Shown here: piece after piece, positions 1 through 7,747 of the stretch
Layout: every line of letters starts with the position of its first letter
Position numbering within the stretch: the first letter of the stretch is position 1
Source: Planctomycetota bacterium
GTDB lineage: Bacteria > Planctomycetota > Phycisphaerae > FEN-1346
DNA length: 17,970 nt
Direction of reading: 5' to 3'
Assembly (NCBI GenBank): GCA_026387055.1
Contig: JAPLML010000093.1
Location: 1 to 17,970 of the forward strand
Made by a program: the position numbers and the translations under genes
Notes under the pieces: generated by a model
What the model was told of the DNA's origin: nothing
Seen by the model: the letters and a program-made list of their open reading frames with translations, nothing else
Databases searched by the model: none

Positions 1-1384
1 GCCTCCTCGCGGCCTCCAGATCGCGCGGGGTCGACGGATACGCCTCCACCGGCAGATACACCGTGCACGATGCCAGGATGATCTCGGGCGGCTCGGCGCG
101 AAACAGCCGCTCGAAGATGCCGTCGGTGATCTTGTCGTACAGCGCCCCGCCCAGGCCGTGGATGAACACGTCGCCGAGCGCCAGGCGGGCAAAGAGCGTG
201 AGCGTGAGCGCCCGCGGGCGGATCTTCCAGCCCGCTTGGCGCATCTCGCCCAGGCCGGCCGCGGCGCGACGCGCCTCGACTACGTCGACTTCGCCAATCA
301 CCTCCTGCTCGGCCCGCAGCCTCAGCCCAGGCCCATTCAGCCGCCCGCCTTGGCGAAGACCCGCCGTGGCGAGCGGGGCGCGTTCTTTGTTGACGGGCTC
401 AACCCACAGCCGCCGCCGCGCCTCCCCCGCCCGCCACACCCAGAATGGCATCTCGATGCGTGTTCCCTCGCGCGCGAGGTCCGGCACGGGCTGGGCGGCG
501 CTGCGTTCCCGATACACGCGCCGATACTCGGCCAGCGACTCGTTGTGCGCCGCGAAAAGCTCCTCGTGCCGCCGGAGCATCTCGGCCACAAAGAGCCGGA
601 ACGCCTCGCCGTCCGCCAGCCGCGATACGGGCAGTTCCAGGTTCTTCAGGCCAAGTCTCTCCTCCGCCCAGCGCCGGGCCGCGAGCATCGCCTCGCCGAG
701 GAAATCCGCCTGGTACAGCGCCCGTGCCGGCAGGGGGTCGAAACGCACGTAGTGGCCGCCGATCGGCCCCCCGGGCAGCGACAACAGAACCTGCATGGGC
801 TGAGGCGCGGCCACGACCGGCTGCTCCTCGAAGGCGATGCCGGGCACGGCGTGCGCAAAGGGGATCTCGATGACCGCCGCCTCACCGATCGGCACGTCGC
901 GCGCGGCCCAGTTGGCGCCCTCCACCAGCATGCCTTGCGCTTGCCACTCGTGCCCCTGCGACCGGCCGCCGCGCACCGGAAACCGGTAGACCTGCCCCCG
1001 GGCCTCGTCATTGTCGACGGCGAGATTCAACGCAACGCCGCCCGTCGCGGCCGCCAGCGACCCGGCGAGGAAGTTCTTGATCCAGACCCCCGGATGGAAT
1101 AGCGTCGGCTGATGGCCCGTCACGATGATCGGCGCCGGCTCGGACCAGTCGCGATCTACCCCGAACCCCCATCGCCCCGCATACGAGCGAGCCAGCGCCA
1201 TGACCTCGGCCCGTGCGGCGGCGCGGAACTCGGCGAACGGACGGCCCGCGAACTCGAAGTCCCACGACGCGAGGAGCCGGCGGTTCCGCTCGACCAGGGC
1301 GGGCAGTTCGGCCGGCCCGGGGCGGATGGAGACGCCCCGGTCCTCGCGCGGCACGCGGTAATACTCGCGGACGATGGGGCTCAC
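1..1384 (-). CDS. BshC-like conserved protein, partial (C-terminus beyond left edge)
   Basis: The frame is open for 461 codons from a GTG at 1384 and runs off the window. The GTG overlaps the TGA of the upstream glycosyltransferase (GTGA), which decides the start and implies translational coupling. Near residue 88 the motif VTGHQPTLFHPGVWIKNF resembles the VTGQQPGLF...K signature of BshC, the enzyme proposed to add cysteine in bacillithiol synthesis. It is followed by NLAVDNDEA where BshC has its nucleotide-binding HD-type segment. Near the visible end, FIHGLGGALYDKITD may match the BshC GGP...Y region. There is no signal peptide, so it is probably cytoplasmic. The resemblance is remote and comes from motif memory only. 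It could be a planctomycete-specific relative with another ligase-like role. It is a real gene; the function is uncertain. Confidence 0.6.
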   Translation of the reverse strand, partial: MSPIVREYYRVPREDRGVSIRPGPAELPALVERNRRLLASWDFEFAGRPFAEFRAAARAEVMALARSYAGRWGFGVDRDWSEPAPIIVTGHQPTLFHPGVWIKNFLAGSLAAATGGVALNLAVDNDEARGQVYRFPVRGGRSQGHEWQAQGMLVEGANWAARDVPIGEAAVIEIPFAHAVPGIAFEEQPVVAAPQPMQVLLSLPGGPIGGHYVRFDPLPARALYQADFLGEAMLAARRWAEERLGLKNLELPVSRLADGEAFRLFVAEMLRRHEELFAAHNESLAEYRRVYRERSAAQPVPDLAREGTRIEMPFWVWRAGEARRRLWVEPVNKERAPLATAGLRQGGRLNGPGLRLRAEQEVIGEVDVVEARRAAAGLGEMRQAGWKIRPRALTLTLFARLALGDVFIHGLGGALYDKITDGIFERLFRAEPPEIILASCTVYLPVEAYPSTPRDLEAARR

Positions 1385-2109
1385 GCGCCGCCCTCCCGGG
1401 CCGCCTTTTGCGCTTCCCACGCCCGGACCTCGCGGTCGATGACTTCCAGGTAGTACCGCAGCCGCACGCGCGGATCGTCGAGCCCGCCGCGAAAGGTGCG
1501 CGACGGATCCACATACATCAGTTTCACCGGCACCTCGCGGACCCGCAGGCCGTGCCGCGCCGCCTGGACCCAGAACTCCAGCGGCATCGCGTACCCCTTC
1601 TCCGCCAGGTGCAGCCGCGCGAGGGCCGCCACCCGATACGCCTTGAACCCGCAAAACGCGTCCGTGAGCCGGTACGGCGTGACGCGGGCCAGGATCTCGG
1701 TGACCAGAACGTTGACGCTCCGCCGCTCCTCCGGCACGGGCGTCTTGCGCAGGCTCTCCGGCAGGTAACGCGAGCCGGAGACCACGTCGCACGCGCACCC
1801 CCGCGCCGCCTCCAGGAACGTGTCGATCGCGCGCGGGTCGTGCTGCTCGTCGGCGTCGAGCGTGACGACCCAGTCGAACCGCCGGTGGCCGGCGATGGCG
1901 AAGGCGTCGATCAGGCTCTGCCCGTACCCTTCGTTCGTGTCGTGGTGGTGGACCTCGACGAACGGGTCGGCGTCGAGGATCTCGGCGCTTCGGTCGGTCG
2001 AGCCGTCGTTCACGGCAAGGATTTCGGGCGAGTAGCAGACCATCTCGGCCAGGACCCGCGCCAGGTGCCGCTCCTCGTTGTAAACCGGGATGGCGATGAG
2101 GGTGCGCAT
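1381..2109 (-). CDS. Family 2 glycosyltransferase (dolichol-phosphate-mannose synthase-like)
   Basis: The 242-residue protein has a complete GT-A fold signature. The N-terminus is TLIAIPVYNEERHL, followed by NDGSTD (residues 34-39) for nucleotide-sugar binding, and TLDADEQHDP (84-92), whose DAD supplies the metal-binding aspartates. GSRY and GFKAYR follow, as in polyprenol-phosphate sugar transferases. There is no C-terminal membrane anchor, so it is a soluble or peripheral enzyme that probably moves a sugar from an NDP or GDP donor to a lipid carrier. It is the first gene of a two-gene unit and its TGA overlaps the GTG of the BshC-like gene. A promoter lies 31 bases upstream. The ribosome binding site is weak (GCGGACG). 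The family assignment is firm; donor and acceptor are unknown. Confidence 0.9.
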   Translation of the reverse strand: MRTLIAIPVYNEERHLARVLAEMVCYSPEILAVNDGSTDRSAEILDADPFVEVHHHDTNEGYGQSLIDAFAIAGHRRFDWVVTLDADEQHDPRAIDTFLEAARGCACDVVSGSRYLPESLRKTPVPEERRSVNVLVTEILARVTPYRLTDAFCGFKAYRVAALARLHLAEKGYAMPLEFWVQAARHGLRVREVPVKLMYVDPSRTFRGGLDDPRVRLRYYLEVIDREVRAWEAQKAAREGGA

Positions 2110-2139
2110 AGTTCGTCCGCTGACTATTCCCTGTTTTCC

Positions 2140-2168
2140 ATCCTAAGGGAGGGTGGCGGTTATCGCAA
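2140..2168 (-). promoter_or_regulatory. Sigma-70-like promoter for the glycosyltransferase operon
   Basis: On the minus strand, TTGCGA (2163-2168) and TAGGAT (2140-2145) are separated by 17 bases. Each matches four of six consensus positions. Transcription would start near 2133, leaving a leader of about 24 bases before the ATG at 2109. This was identified by eye only. Confidence 0.45.
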
Positions 2169-2208
2169 GGCCAGTGCAGAACACGATGTAATGCCCTAAG
2201 TCCCGGGG

Positions 2209-2287
2209 GGTGGCCGTGCGTTGCCTCGAAGAAAGCACGGCCGCGCAACGGCGCCCGCCGCGGCGGGCAGGCTGTGGCCGTGCCACC
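2209..2287. repeat. Family A palindromic repeat, degenerate copy
   Basis: The element opens with GGTGGCCGTGC and closes with GTGGCCGTGCCACC, so its ends are inverted repeats with GTGG outermost. Inside are a GGCCGTGC/GCACGGCC stem and an extra CCGCCGCGGCGG block. It is a diverged relative of the 88-base copies at 12590 and 16259. It lies three bases beyond the stop codon of the GH27 gene, so its hairpins would form the 3' end of that transcript. Confidence 0.7.
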
Positions 2288-2290
2288 CCG

Positions 2291-3754
2291 CTATTGGCGC
2301 TTTTGCGGTGTCAATCTCAGCAGCACCACGCCATGCACCAGCACAGTCGCCTCGAACGTATCGACATGCTCCCCGAGGTCCTTCTGCCGCCACAGGTCGC
2401 GGACGCGGCACTTGCCCTTGAGGCCAAGGTCGGACCAGCGGACGGCGACGGGGCGCGGCTCGCGGTCGTCGCGGTTGAAGAGGCCCACCGCCTTCGACCC
2501 GTCGGCCATGTCCTTGGCCCAGACCTCGGCGGGGCCGTCCTTCGAGATACGGCCGGCCTGGCGGCCGAGCGGGTCCTGGTTCACCTCGAGCACGTCGTCG
2601 TTGGTGAGCAGGCCGAGCGTCAGCGCGTCGAGGTTCTGGAGGTCGCAACCCAGGAGGAGGGGCGCGGCCAGGAGGCACCACAGGCTGATATGTGTATACT
2701 GCTCGTTCGGCGTGAGGCCCGTCGGACGGAGGCTCGGCCCCCAGCCCACGCGGCCCACGACCAGCATGTCCGGATCGTTCCAGTGCCCGGGGCCGGCGAA
2801 CGCCTTCCACGGGTCCTGGTCGAACCCGATGCCCGAGACGCTGGCCCACGTGTCGTTGATGTCGCCGGTGGTGCGCCACGAGTTGGCCGCCTCGGCCCAC
2901 GCGGCCGCTTGCGCCAGGTCGGCGCTGTTGGAGAGGCTGTAAACGATGTCGCGGCCGCTTTCGAGGAGGGCGTCGGCCATCGCGCGGGCGTGCGCGGCGT
3001 CGATGGGCTTCCAGTCGTACTTGAGGTAATCGATGCCCCACGCCGCCCACTGGAAGGCGTCGGCCCGCTCGAACGGGACCGCGCCGAACGCGCTTTTCTT
3101 CTCGAGGACCCGCCCGTCGTCGGTGTCGGCCGAGCCGCCGGGGTAGCCCGCGTAGGAGGTCTTCCACGGCGTCGAATAGAGGCCGATCTTGAGGCCCAGG
3201 CCGTGGACGTAATCGGCGAGGGCCTTCAAGTCGGGGAACCTCTCCTTCGGCTGGAGGGCGTAGGCGGGCGGGACGCGGCGGCCCTGCCAGCAGTCGTCGA
3301 TATTGATATACGTCCACCCGTGGTCCGCCAGGCCGCTCGCCATCATCGCTTCGGCGGCGGCGCGGACCTTGCCGTCGTCGACCGCCTCGGCCCAGCAGTT
3401 CCAGGAGTTCCAGCCCATCGGCGGGGTGAGGGCGAGGCGGTCGCCCACGACGATCCGCAGCGGCCGCTCGTCCGAGCCGAGGGCGCTCGTGGCCACGAGC
3501 GTGACGGCGTGCTCCCCCGCCCTGTCGAGCCGGCCCGTAATCCGGCCCGTCTTGGAGTCGAGCGCAAGGCCCGCCGGCAGCCCCCGGGCCGCAAAGGTCA
3601 TGGGCCGGTCCCCCGTCGCCGGGATCGTGAAGAGGAAGGGCCGGCCCGGCCGCACCCCGAAGACGCGGGCCCCGTTGATCCGCGGTTTCGCCGGCGTCGG
3701 CGGGGTCAGGATGCCGTATTGCTCGGGCATGGCGATCGCGGCGCGCCGCGTCAT
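2291..3754 (-). CDS. GH27 alpha-galactosidase with N-terminal Ig-like domain
   Basis: The 487-residue protein should hydrolyse terminal alpha-galactosides with retention. Residues 15-105 form a putative-Ig-like domain (FTIPATG, LPAGLALD, GRITG). The barrel starts at LTPPMGWNSWNCW (109-121). NIDDCW (151-156) binds substrate, the nucleophile is Asp247 in YLKYDW, and the acid/base is Asp298 in RTTGDI. A C-terminal beta-sandwich ends the protein. The ATG at 3754 overlaps the TGA of the upstream fucosidase reading frame (ATGA), which fixes the start. Relatives carry a secretion signal just before the ILTPP segment. Here only about 14 mostly non-hydrophobic residues precede it, so export is doubtful. 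Coupling to an upstream frame that is now broken may reduce translation. All catalytic residues are present. Confidence 0.93.
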   Translation of the reverse strand: MTRRAAIAMPEQYGILTPPTPAKPRINGARVFGVRPGRPFLFTIPATGDRPMTFAARGLPAGLALDSKTGRITGRLDRAGEHAVTLVATSALGSDERPLRIVVGDRLALTPPMGWNSWNCWAEAVDDGKVRAAAEAMMASGLADHGWTYINIDDCWQGRRVPPAYALQPKERFPDLKALADYVHGLGLKIGLYSTPWKTSYAGYPGGSADTDDGRVLEKKSAFGAVPFERADAFQWAAWGIDYLKYDWKPIDAAHARAMADALLESGRDIVYSLSNSADLAQAAAWAEAANSWRTTGDINDTWASVSGIGFDQDPWKAFAGPGHWNDPDMLVVGRVGWGPSLRPTGLTPNEQYTHISLWCLLAAPLLLGCDLQNLDALTLGLLTNDDVLEVNQDPLGRQAGRISKDGPAEVWAKDMADGSKAVGLFNRDDREPRPVAVRWSDLGLKGKCRVRDLWRQKDLGEHVDTFEATVLVHGVVLLRLTPQKRQ

Positions 3755-5338
3755 TCCTTCACCGGCTTCAGGTCGATCGCCTTCAAGTTCATCACCGCGA
3801 AGCCGGGCTTGGTCTTCGGCGTGACGGCGATGGCGACCTTGCCGGCCTTCTCGATCTTCAGGGCGCCGATCTTCTCGGTCTTGAAGCTCGCCCACCCGCC
3901 GGTGACCTCGACCTTGCCGGCCACCTGCTGATCGCCCGCCGAGACGACGTACTCGCTGCCGCTGGTCCCGTCGGCGCAGGCGTAGGTGACCTCGACGGCG
4001 AACGCGCCGGGCTTCGTGACGCTCACGTCCCAGCTCACCCAGTCCTCCTTGTTCGTCCAGTAGCCGATGTTGTCCTTGCCGTCGCCGCTTTCGTACTGGG
4101 CCGTGTCGCCGTGGATGGCGGCGTCGGGGGCCTTGAGGGCGATCGTGCCGTCGGCCGCCTGCCTGCCGGGGACGCCGCCGGAGGCCGCCTCGTCGAGGGC
4201 CGGCGGCGCCTTGAACGTCACCGCCACGACGGTGGCGATGGGATCGGGCTTCTCGGGCGCCTGGAGTGCAAGGACCTGCCGCTCGCCCTCCTTCTTCGCC
4301 TCCCACCGGACCGCCCCCACCCTCTTGTCGAGCGGCGCCACGTTCCTGACCTCGCCCTGGAGGCCGGCCAGGCTCACGCCGCCCTCAGGCCAGTTGAATA
4401 CATGGACATAAAGCGTGTTGCCCTTGACCGTGCAGCGGCCGTCGAAGGGGTGCTTCCGCCACGGGCTCTGGACGGTGCCGTAAATGCCGTCGCCGTTCGC
4501 CTTCAGCCACCGGCCGACCGCTTCGAGGCGCTCGACGCTCTCGGGCGGGATGACGCCCTCGGCGGTCGGGCCGACGTTCAGCAGGAAGTTGCCGCCCTTC
4601 GACGTAATGTCGATGAGCTTGCGCGCCAGGTCGATCGCCGACTTCCAATTGTGGTCGCTCGTCTTGAAGCCCCAGGTGTCGCTCGCCCTTCTTCCGGTCC
4701 CACGCGCCGATCCACTGGCCGTCGAACCACAGGATGCCGATGGGGCCGTACTGCGTCAGGAGCTCCTTGAGCTGCCCTTTCATATATTCATGATAAACCG
4801 CAAAGTTCGTCTCGTGATCCGGGCGGTGCCAATCCAGGATCGAGTGGTAGAAGCAGAACCGGAGGCCGGCGTCCTTGCAGGCGGCGGCCAGGTCCTTCAT
4901 CGGGTCGCGCTTGAAGGGCGTGGCCTTTACGATCGAGTAGTCGGTGAGCTTCGTGTCGAACATGCAGAAGCCGTCGTGGTGCTTGGAGGTGATGACCATG
5001 TACCGCATGCCGGCGGCCTTGGCCACGCGGGCCCACTCGCGGGCGTCGAACTTCACGGGGTTGAACGCGGCGGCGTACTTCTCGTACTCCGGGATCGGAA
5101 TCTTGGCGTTGTTCATGATCCACTCGCCGATGCCGCCGATCTCCTTGCCCTGGTAGACGCCGGCGGGCACGGCGTACAGGCCCCAGTGGATGAACATGCC
5201 GAACTTCGCCTCGCGGAACCAGGCGGTGCGCGGCGAGGTGGTGCGCGGCGGGTCTCCTGACCCACCGCGCCAAGAACTGCGGCCCCGGCGCCGAGACCAG
5301 CACTCACGCGGCGGGTCAGGAGACCCGCCGCGCGTCAA
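3751..5338 (-). pseudogene. GH29 alpha-L-fucosidase, disrupted by internal deletion/frameshift and repeat-derived N-terminus
   Basis: Two frames together make one fucosidase. The first (TTG at 5338 to TGA at 4385) carries AWFREAKFGMFIHWGLYAVP, KHHDGFCMFD, YHSILDWH and the nucleophile motif LWFDGQW, up to WDRKKGE. Near 4685-4690 the homology jumps to another frame that continues DTWGFKTSDHNWKSA, GGNFLLNVGPTAEG and a C-terminal carbohydrate-binding-like beta-sandwich, ending at 3751. Relatives have roughly 60 residues between these two blocks, including the usual acid/base glutamate region. That stretch is missing and the frame is lost. The first 36 or so residues are translated from a palindromic repeat (GGSPDPP and GGSGDPP), and no signal peptide or ATG is visible. 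The frame is shared with the preceding gene, separated by its TAG at 5381. The locus is either a decayed gene or carries an assembly deletion; the family assignment is firm. Confidence 0.85.
5243..5333. repeat. Family C inverted repeat pair
   Basis: There are two 28-base hairpins, at 5243-5270 and 5306-5333, in opposite orientation and 35 bases apart. Each has GCGGCGGGTC and GACCCGCCGC arms (one mismatch in the first copy) around a TCCT or AGGA loop. A third copy lies at 12724. On the minus strand the pair follows the FG-GAP gene by 47 bases and supplies the apparent N-terminal codons of the fucosidase. The pair layout resembles a REPIN. Confidence 0.8.
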
Positions 5339-5380
5339 GCAGCAAGTTGGCGCTGTTGTATTGATCGCCCGCGGGCTCAG

Positions 5381-7315
5381 CTACTGGGACCACCCCGGCA
5401 GCGAGAGGTTCGCCCGGTAATTCGATTCATTGTACAGCGGGCTGCGGACGGGTTTATAGAGTTTCCCGGCCTTGGGGCCGTCGCTCTGCGTGTAGACCCA
5501 GAGCTCGTGCGGGTCCCAGACGACGATCTCGTCGCGGCAGTCTCCGGTGAGGTCGAGCGCCGCGCAGCACATGTCGGGGTGGCCGTCGTCCGGGAAGACG
5601 ACGGTGCGCCGCCCGCGGCCGTCGAACAGGCCGCCCTCGTCGACGTTCGCGTTGTGGAGGAAGTACTCCTCGCCGCGGCCGGTCCAGTTGACGGGCAGGC
5701 ACATGCTCCCATACTGGTTCGGCTCGAAGGCGTGGATCACGTCGCCGTCGGCGCTCAGGAAGTGTACGATCCCCTGGTTGCCCCAGAAGTTGATCGCCAC
5801 GATCTGGAGGCCCGGGAGATCGTCGCGGAAGTGCGCGACGGTCGGGTTCTGCACGTGGCCCAGGCGGTGGTGCTTGAGAACGTTCCCCTTGAGGTCCAGC
5901 AGCAGTATCCCCTCGTCGCTCGCCGCGTTGAGGATCACCGGCGGGCCGTCCGGCCGCAGCTTCACGATCGCCACGCCGTCGGCGTGCTCGCGCAGTTGCT
6001 TGTCGAGGCTCCACAGCCGCGTGCCGTCGTGGTCGAAGAGCGAGTACCCGACGACCACCTCGTCCTTTCCGTCGCCGTCGACGTCGGCGGCGCAGGGGTA
6101 ATGGCCCGTGTTGCAGACGGCGTTCCACAGCGGCTCCAGCTTGTCCGTCAAAGCCCAGACCTGCCAGTAGCGGTCCTTGATGATGATGTCGCGCGGGCGG
6201 CCCGTGCCGCGCAGGTCGCAGAAGAAGAGGCAGTCGCCGAGGATGCGGCCGCCGCGGATCGTGTCGATGTCGTGGATCTGGAACGCCACGTCCTGCGTCA
6301 GGCGCGTCTTCCACGGGTCGGGCGTGCCGATCTGCCACAGGCGCTTGCCGTCGAGGGTCATCGCGGTGAGGCAACTCACTTCGCTGTTGGCGTCGACCGG
6401 CCCGTGGTGGACCACCTGGCCGATCAGGATATCTATCTTTCCATCGCCGTCGAGGTCGCCGAACCGCAGGTTCCGCCCGACGCCGAAGCCTTCGGTCCGG
6501 ATCTTCTTCCACACCACCGGCCGCGGGTTGGCCGCCTGGAGGGCCGAGAGTTCCTTCCCGCGCGCGGCCGCGCGGGCGTCGAAGCGGTCCTTCTCGGCCG
6601 GCGTCGCCGTCACCTTGACGTGACGATAGCGCGTGGGCACGTCGGCCGTCAGGCCCACCTTGCCCTGCGGGTACGTGGCGTCCTCGGCCTCCAGGACCAC
6701 GCCCCCGCCGAAGTCGGCGCGCAGGCGGCTGCCGTCGGCCGTGACGGTCACGGTGAGGTCCTCGCCGACCTTCCACGGCCGCGCGGCCTCGGCCAGGACC
6801 TTCTCATCGGGCCGATGGAAGGCCGACTCGTGCCGGACCCGCTTGAGGATCGCCCGCGGCCCGCTCACGCCCGCGAAGTAGTAGCACCGGTCATGCAGAT
6901 AGCGAAATACGAAGCCGCTCTGGCCGTCGGCCGACTCGGGGGCGAAACGGACCGCCGCCGTGTAGTTCGTCCACAGCTCGTCCCCCGCCACCAGCATCGG
7001 GTGCGTGTGTTTTTCGGGGTTGCGGTACTGCTGGACCATTGCCGCGCGGCCGTCCTGCCGCTCGACCCGCCACGCCCGCTGCGAGTCGGGGTCGGTGTAG
7101 AAGCACGAGACCGCCCAGTTCCCTCTGGGCGCCGCCTCCGGCAGGTAGTGGTACTCCGTGTGGGCGCCGACGGCCGAGGAGAACATCCCCGACTTGAGGC
7201 CGGCGAAGTCGTCCTCCAGGAGCACCCCGCCCTCGCCGCGGGCGGTCGAGGCGCAGGCCATCGCCACCAGCGCCATCGTCAGCAACAGGACCACCGGGCA
7301 GATTGGGTAAACCAT
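5381..7315 (-). CDS. Secreted FG-GAP/rhamnogalacturonan-lyase-like beta-propeller protein
   Basis: The 644-residue protein starts at an ATG (7315) with GGGGG about 11 bases upstream. An in-frame GTG at 7354 lies in repeat DNA and is less likely. Residues 1-28 form a hydrophobic signal peptide (PVVLLLTMALVAMAC); the cysteine hints at a lipoprotein, but the lipobox is imperfect. Residues 30-250 look like a concanavalin-type lectin domain (FAGLKSG, VFRYLHDRCYY, GKVGL). From about 270 a beta-propeller follows, with calcium-loop repeats DLDGDGKIDILIG, DVDGDGKDEVVVG and DLTGDCRDEIVVWDP. The end, SPLYNESNYRANLSLPGW, is typical of PL11-like rhamnogalacturonan lyases. A pectin or sulfated-glycan lyase or binding role is inferred from this and from the sulfatase and glycosidase neighbours. 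Catalytic residues were not confirmed. Confidence 0.8.
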   Translation of the reverse strand: MVYPICPVVLLLTMALVAMACASTARGEGGVLLEDDFAGLKSGMFSSAVGAHTEYHYLPEAAPRGNWAVSCFYTDPDSQRAWRVERQDGRAAMVQQYRNPEKHTHPMLVAGDELWTNYTAAVRFAPESADGQSGFVFRYLHDRCYYFAGVSGPRAILKRVRHESAFHRPDEKVLAEAARPWKVGEDLTVTVTADGSRLRADFGGGVVLEAEDATYPQGKVGLTADVPTRYRHVKVTATPAEKDRFDARAAARGKELSALQAANPRPVVWKKIRTEGFGVGRNLRFGDLDGDGKIDILIGQVVHHGPVDANSEVSCLTAMTLDGKRLWQIGTPDPWKTRLTQDVAFQIHDIDTIRGGRILGDCLFFCDLRGTGRPRDIIIKDRYWQVWALTDKLEPLWNAVCNTGHYPCAADVDGDGKDEVVVGYSLFDHDGTRLWSLDKQLREHADGVAIVKLRPDGPPVILNAASDEGILLLDLKGNVLKHHRLGHVQNPTVAHFRDDLPGLQIVAINFWGNQGIVHFLSADGDVIHAFEPNQYGSMCLPVNWTGRGEEYFLHNANVDEGGLFDGRGRRTVVFPDDGHPDMCCAALDLTGDCRDEIVVWDPHELWVYTQSDGPKAGKLYKPVRSPLYNESNYRANLSLPGWSQ

Positions 7316-7351
7316 GAGAGTTGCACCCCCGAGCTTGTCGCTGTGTCTTCT

Positions 7352-7600
7352 CACGTGCCACGGGCTGCTTGCCAGCCCGTGGTCCTTGCGGCCTCATTTC
7401 CGCACTTCCCTTTTCACGTGCCACGGGCTGCTTGCCAGCCCGTGGTCCTCGCGGCCTCATTTCCGCACTTTCCTTTTCACGTGCCACGGGCTGCTTGCCA
7501 GCCCGTGGTCCTTGCGGCCTCATTTCCGCACTTTCCTTTTCACGTGCCACGGGCTGCTTGCCAGCCCGTGGTCCTCGTCTCTGCATTTCCATACTGCTTT
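7352..7600. repeat. Family D tandem hairpin array, four 63-base units
   Basis: The sequence CACGTGCCACGGGCTG recurs at 7352, 7415, 7478 and 7541, an exact 63-base period. Each unit holds a perfect 10-base stem (CCACGGGCTG/CAGCCCGTGG) around CTTGC, followed by a near-identical tail containing CTCATTTCCGCACTT. The tail of the fourth unit has diverged. A period divisible by three makes all frames read as peptide repeats, which are artefacts. The array separates the sulfatase from the FG-GAP gene. Confidence 0.9.
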
Positions 7601-7674
7601 ATGTAGGCCGGGGCGCAGCCCCGGCACGAGACTGCGGGCCGGTCAAGATGCCGGGGCTTCGCCCCGGCCTACAT
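7601..7674. repeat. Family B REPIN-like inverted pair with GTAG tetranucleotides
   Basis: Two 26-base elements face each other: 7601-7626 (ATGTAG, then GCCGGGGC-GCA-GCCCCGGC) and its inverted partner 7649-7674, with loop TTC and outer CTACAT. A GTAG tetranucleotide next to a GC-rich stem-loop, duplicated as an inverted pair, is the known layout of REP/BIME elements moved by RAYT (Y1 HUH) transposases. Further copies lie at 11252 and 12787. Confidence 0.85.
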
Positions 7675-7705
7675 ACCAAAACCATAAGGAAAACAGATCA
7701 CGGTC

Positions 7706-7737
7706 ATCACGGGTTGGCAAGCAACCCGTGGCACGTG
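7706..7737. repeat. Family D hairpin, inverted copy
   Basis: This copy has CACGGGTTG and CAACCCGTG arms with flanking CACGTG, in the orientation opposite to the tandem array. Compared with the array, one stem pair has changed from C-G to T-A on both arms, so pairing is kept. It ends ten bases before the sulfatase stop codon on the minus strand, so it forms the 3' end of the sulfatase message. Confidence 0.85.
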
Positions 7738-7747
7738 AACAGCACGC

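Noticed and set aside
4377..4377. Independent start for the fucosidase C-terminal frame
   Set aside because: The codon is an internal GTG of the fucosidase homology, which continues upstream in the same frame to about 4685. It is not a gene start.
5507..7606. Long plus-strand open frame of 699 codons opposite the FG-GAP gene
   Set aside because: It is a high-GC shadow of the minus-strand gene, which has a signal peptide and domain motifs. The end of the shadow is translated repeat DNA.
7352..7740. CRISPR array suggested by regular 63-base repeats
   Set aside because: The tails between hairpins are near-identical rather than unique spacers, and no cas gene is present. It is a tandem repeat.
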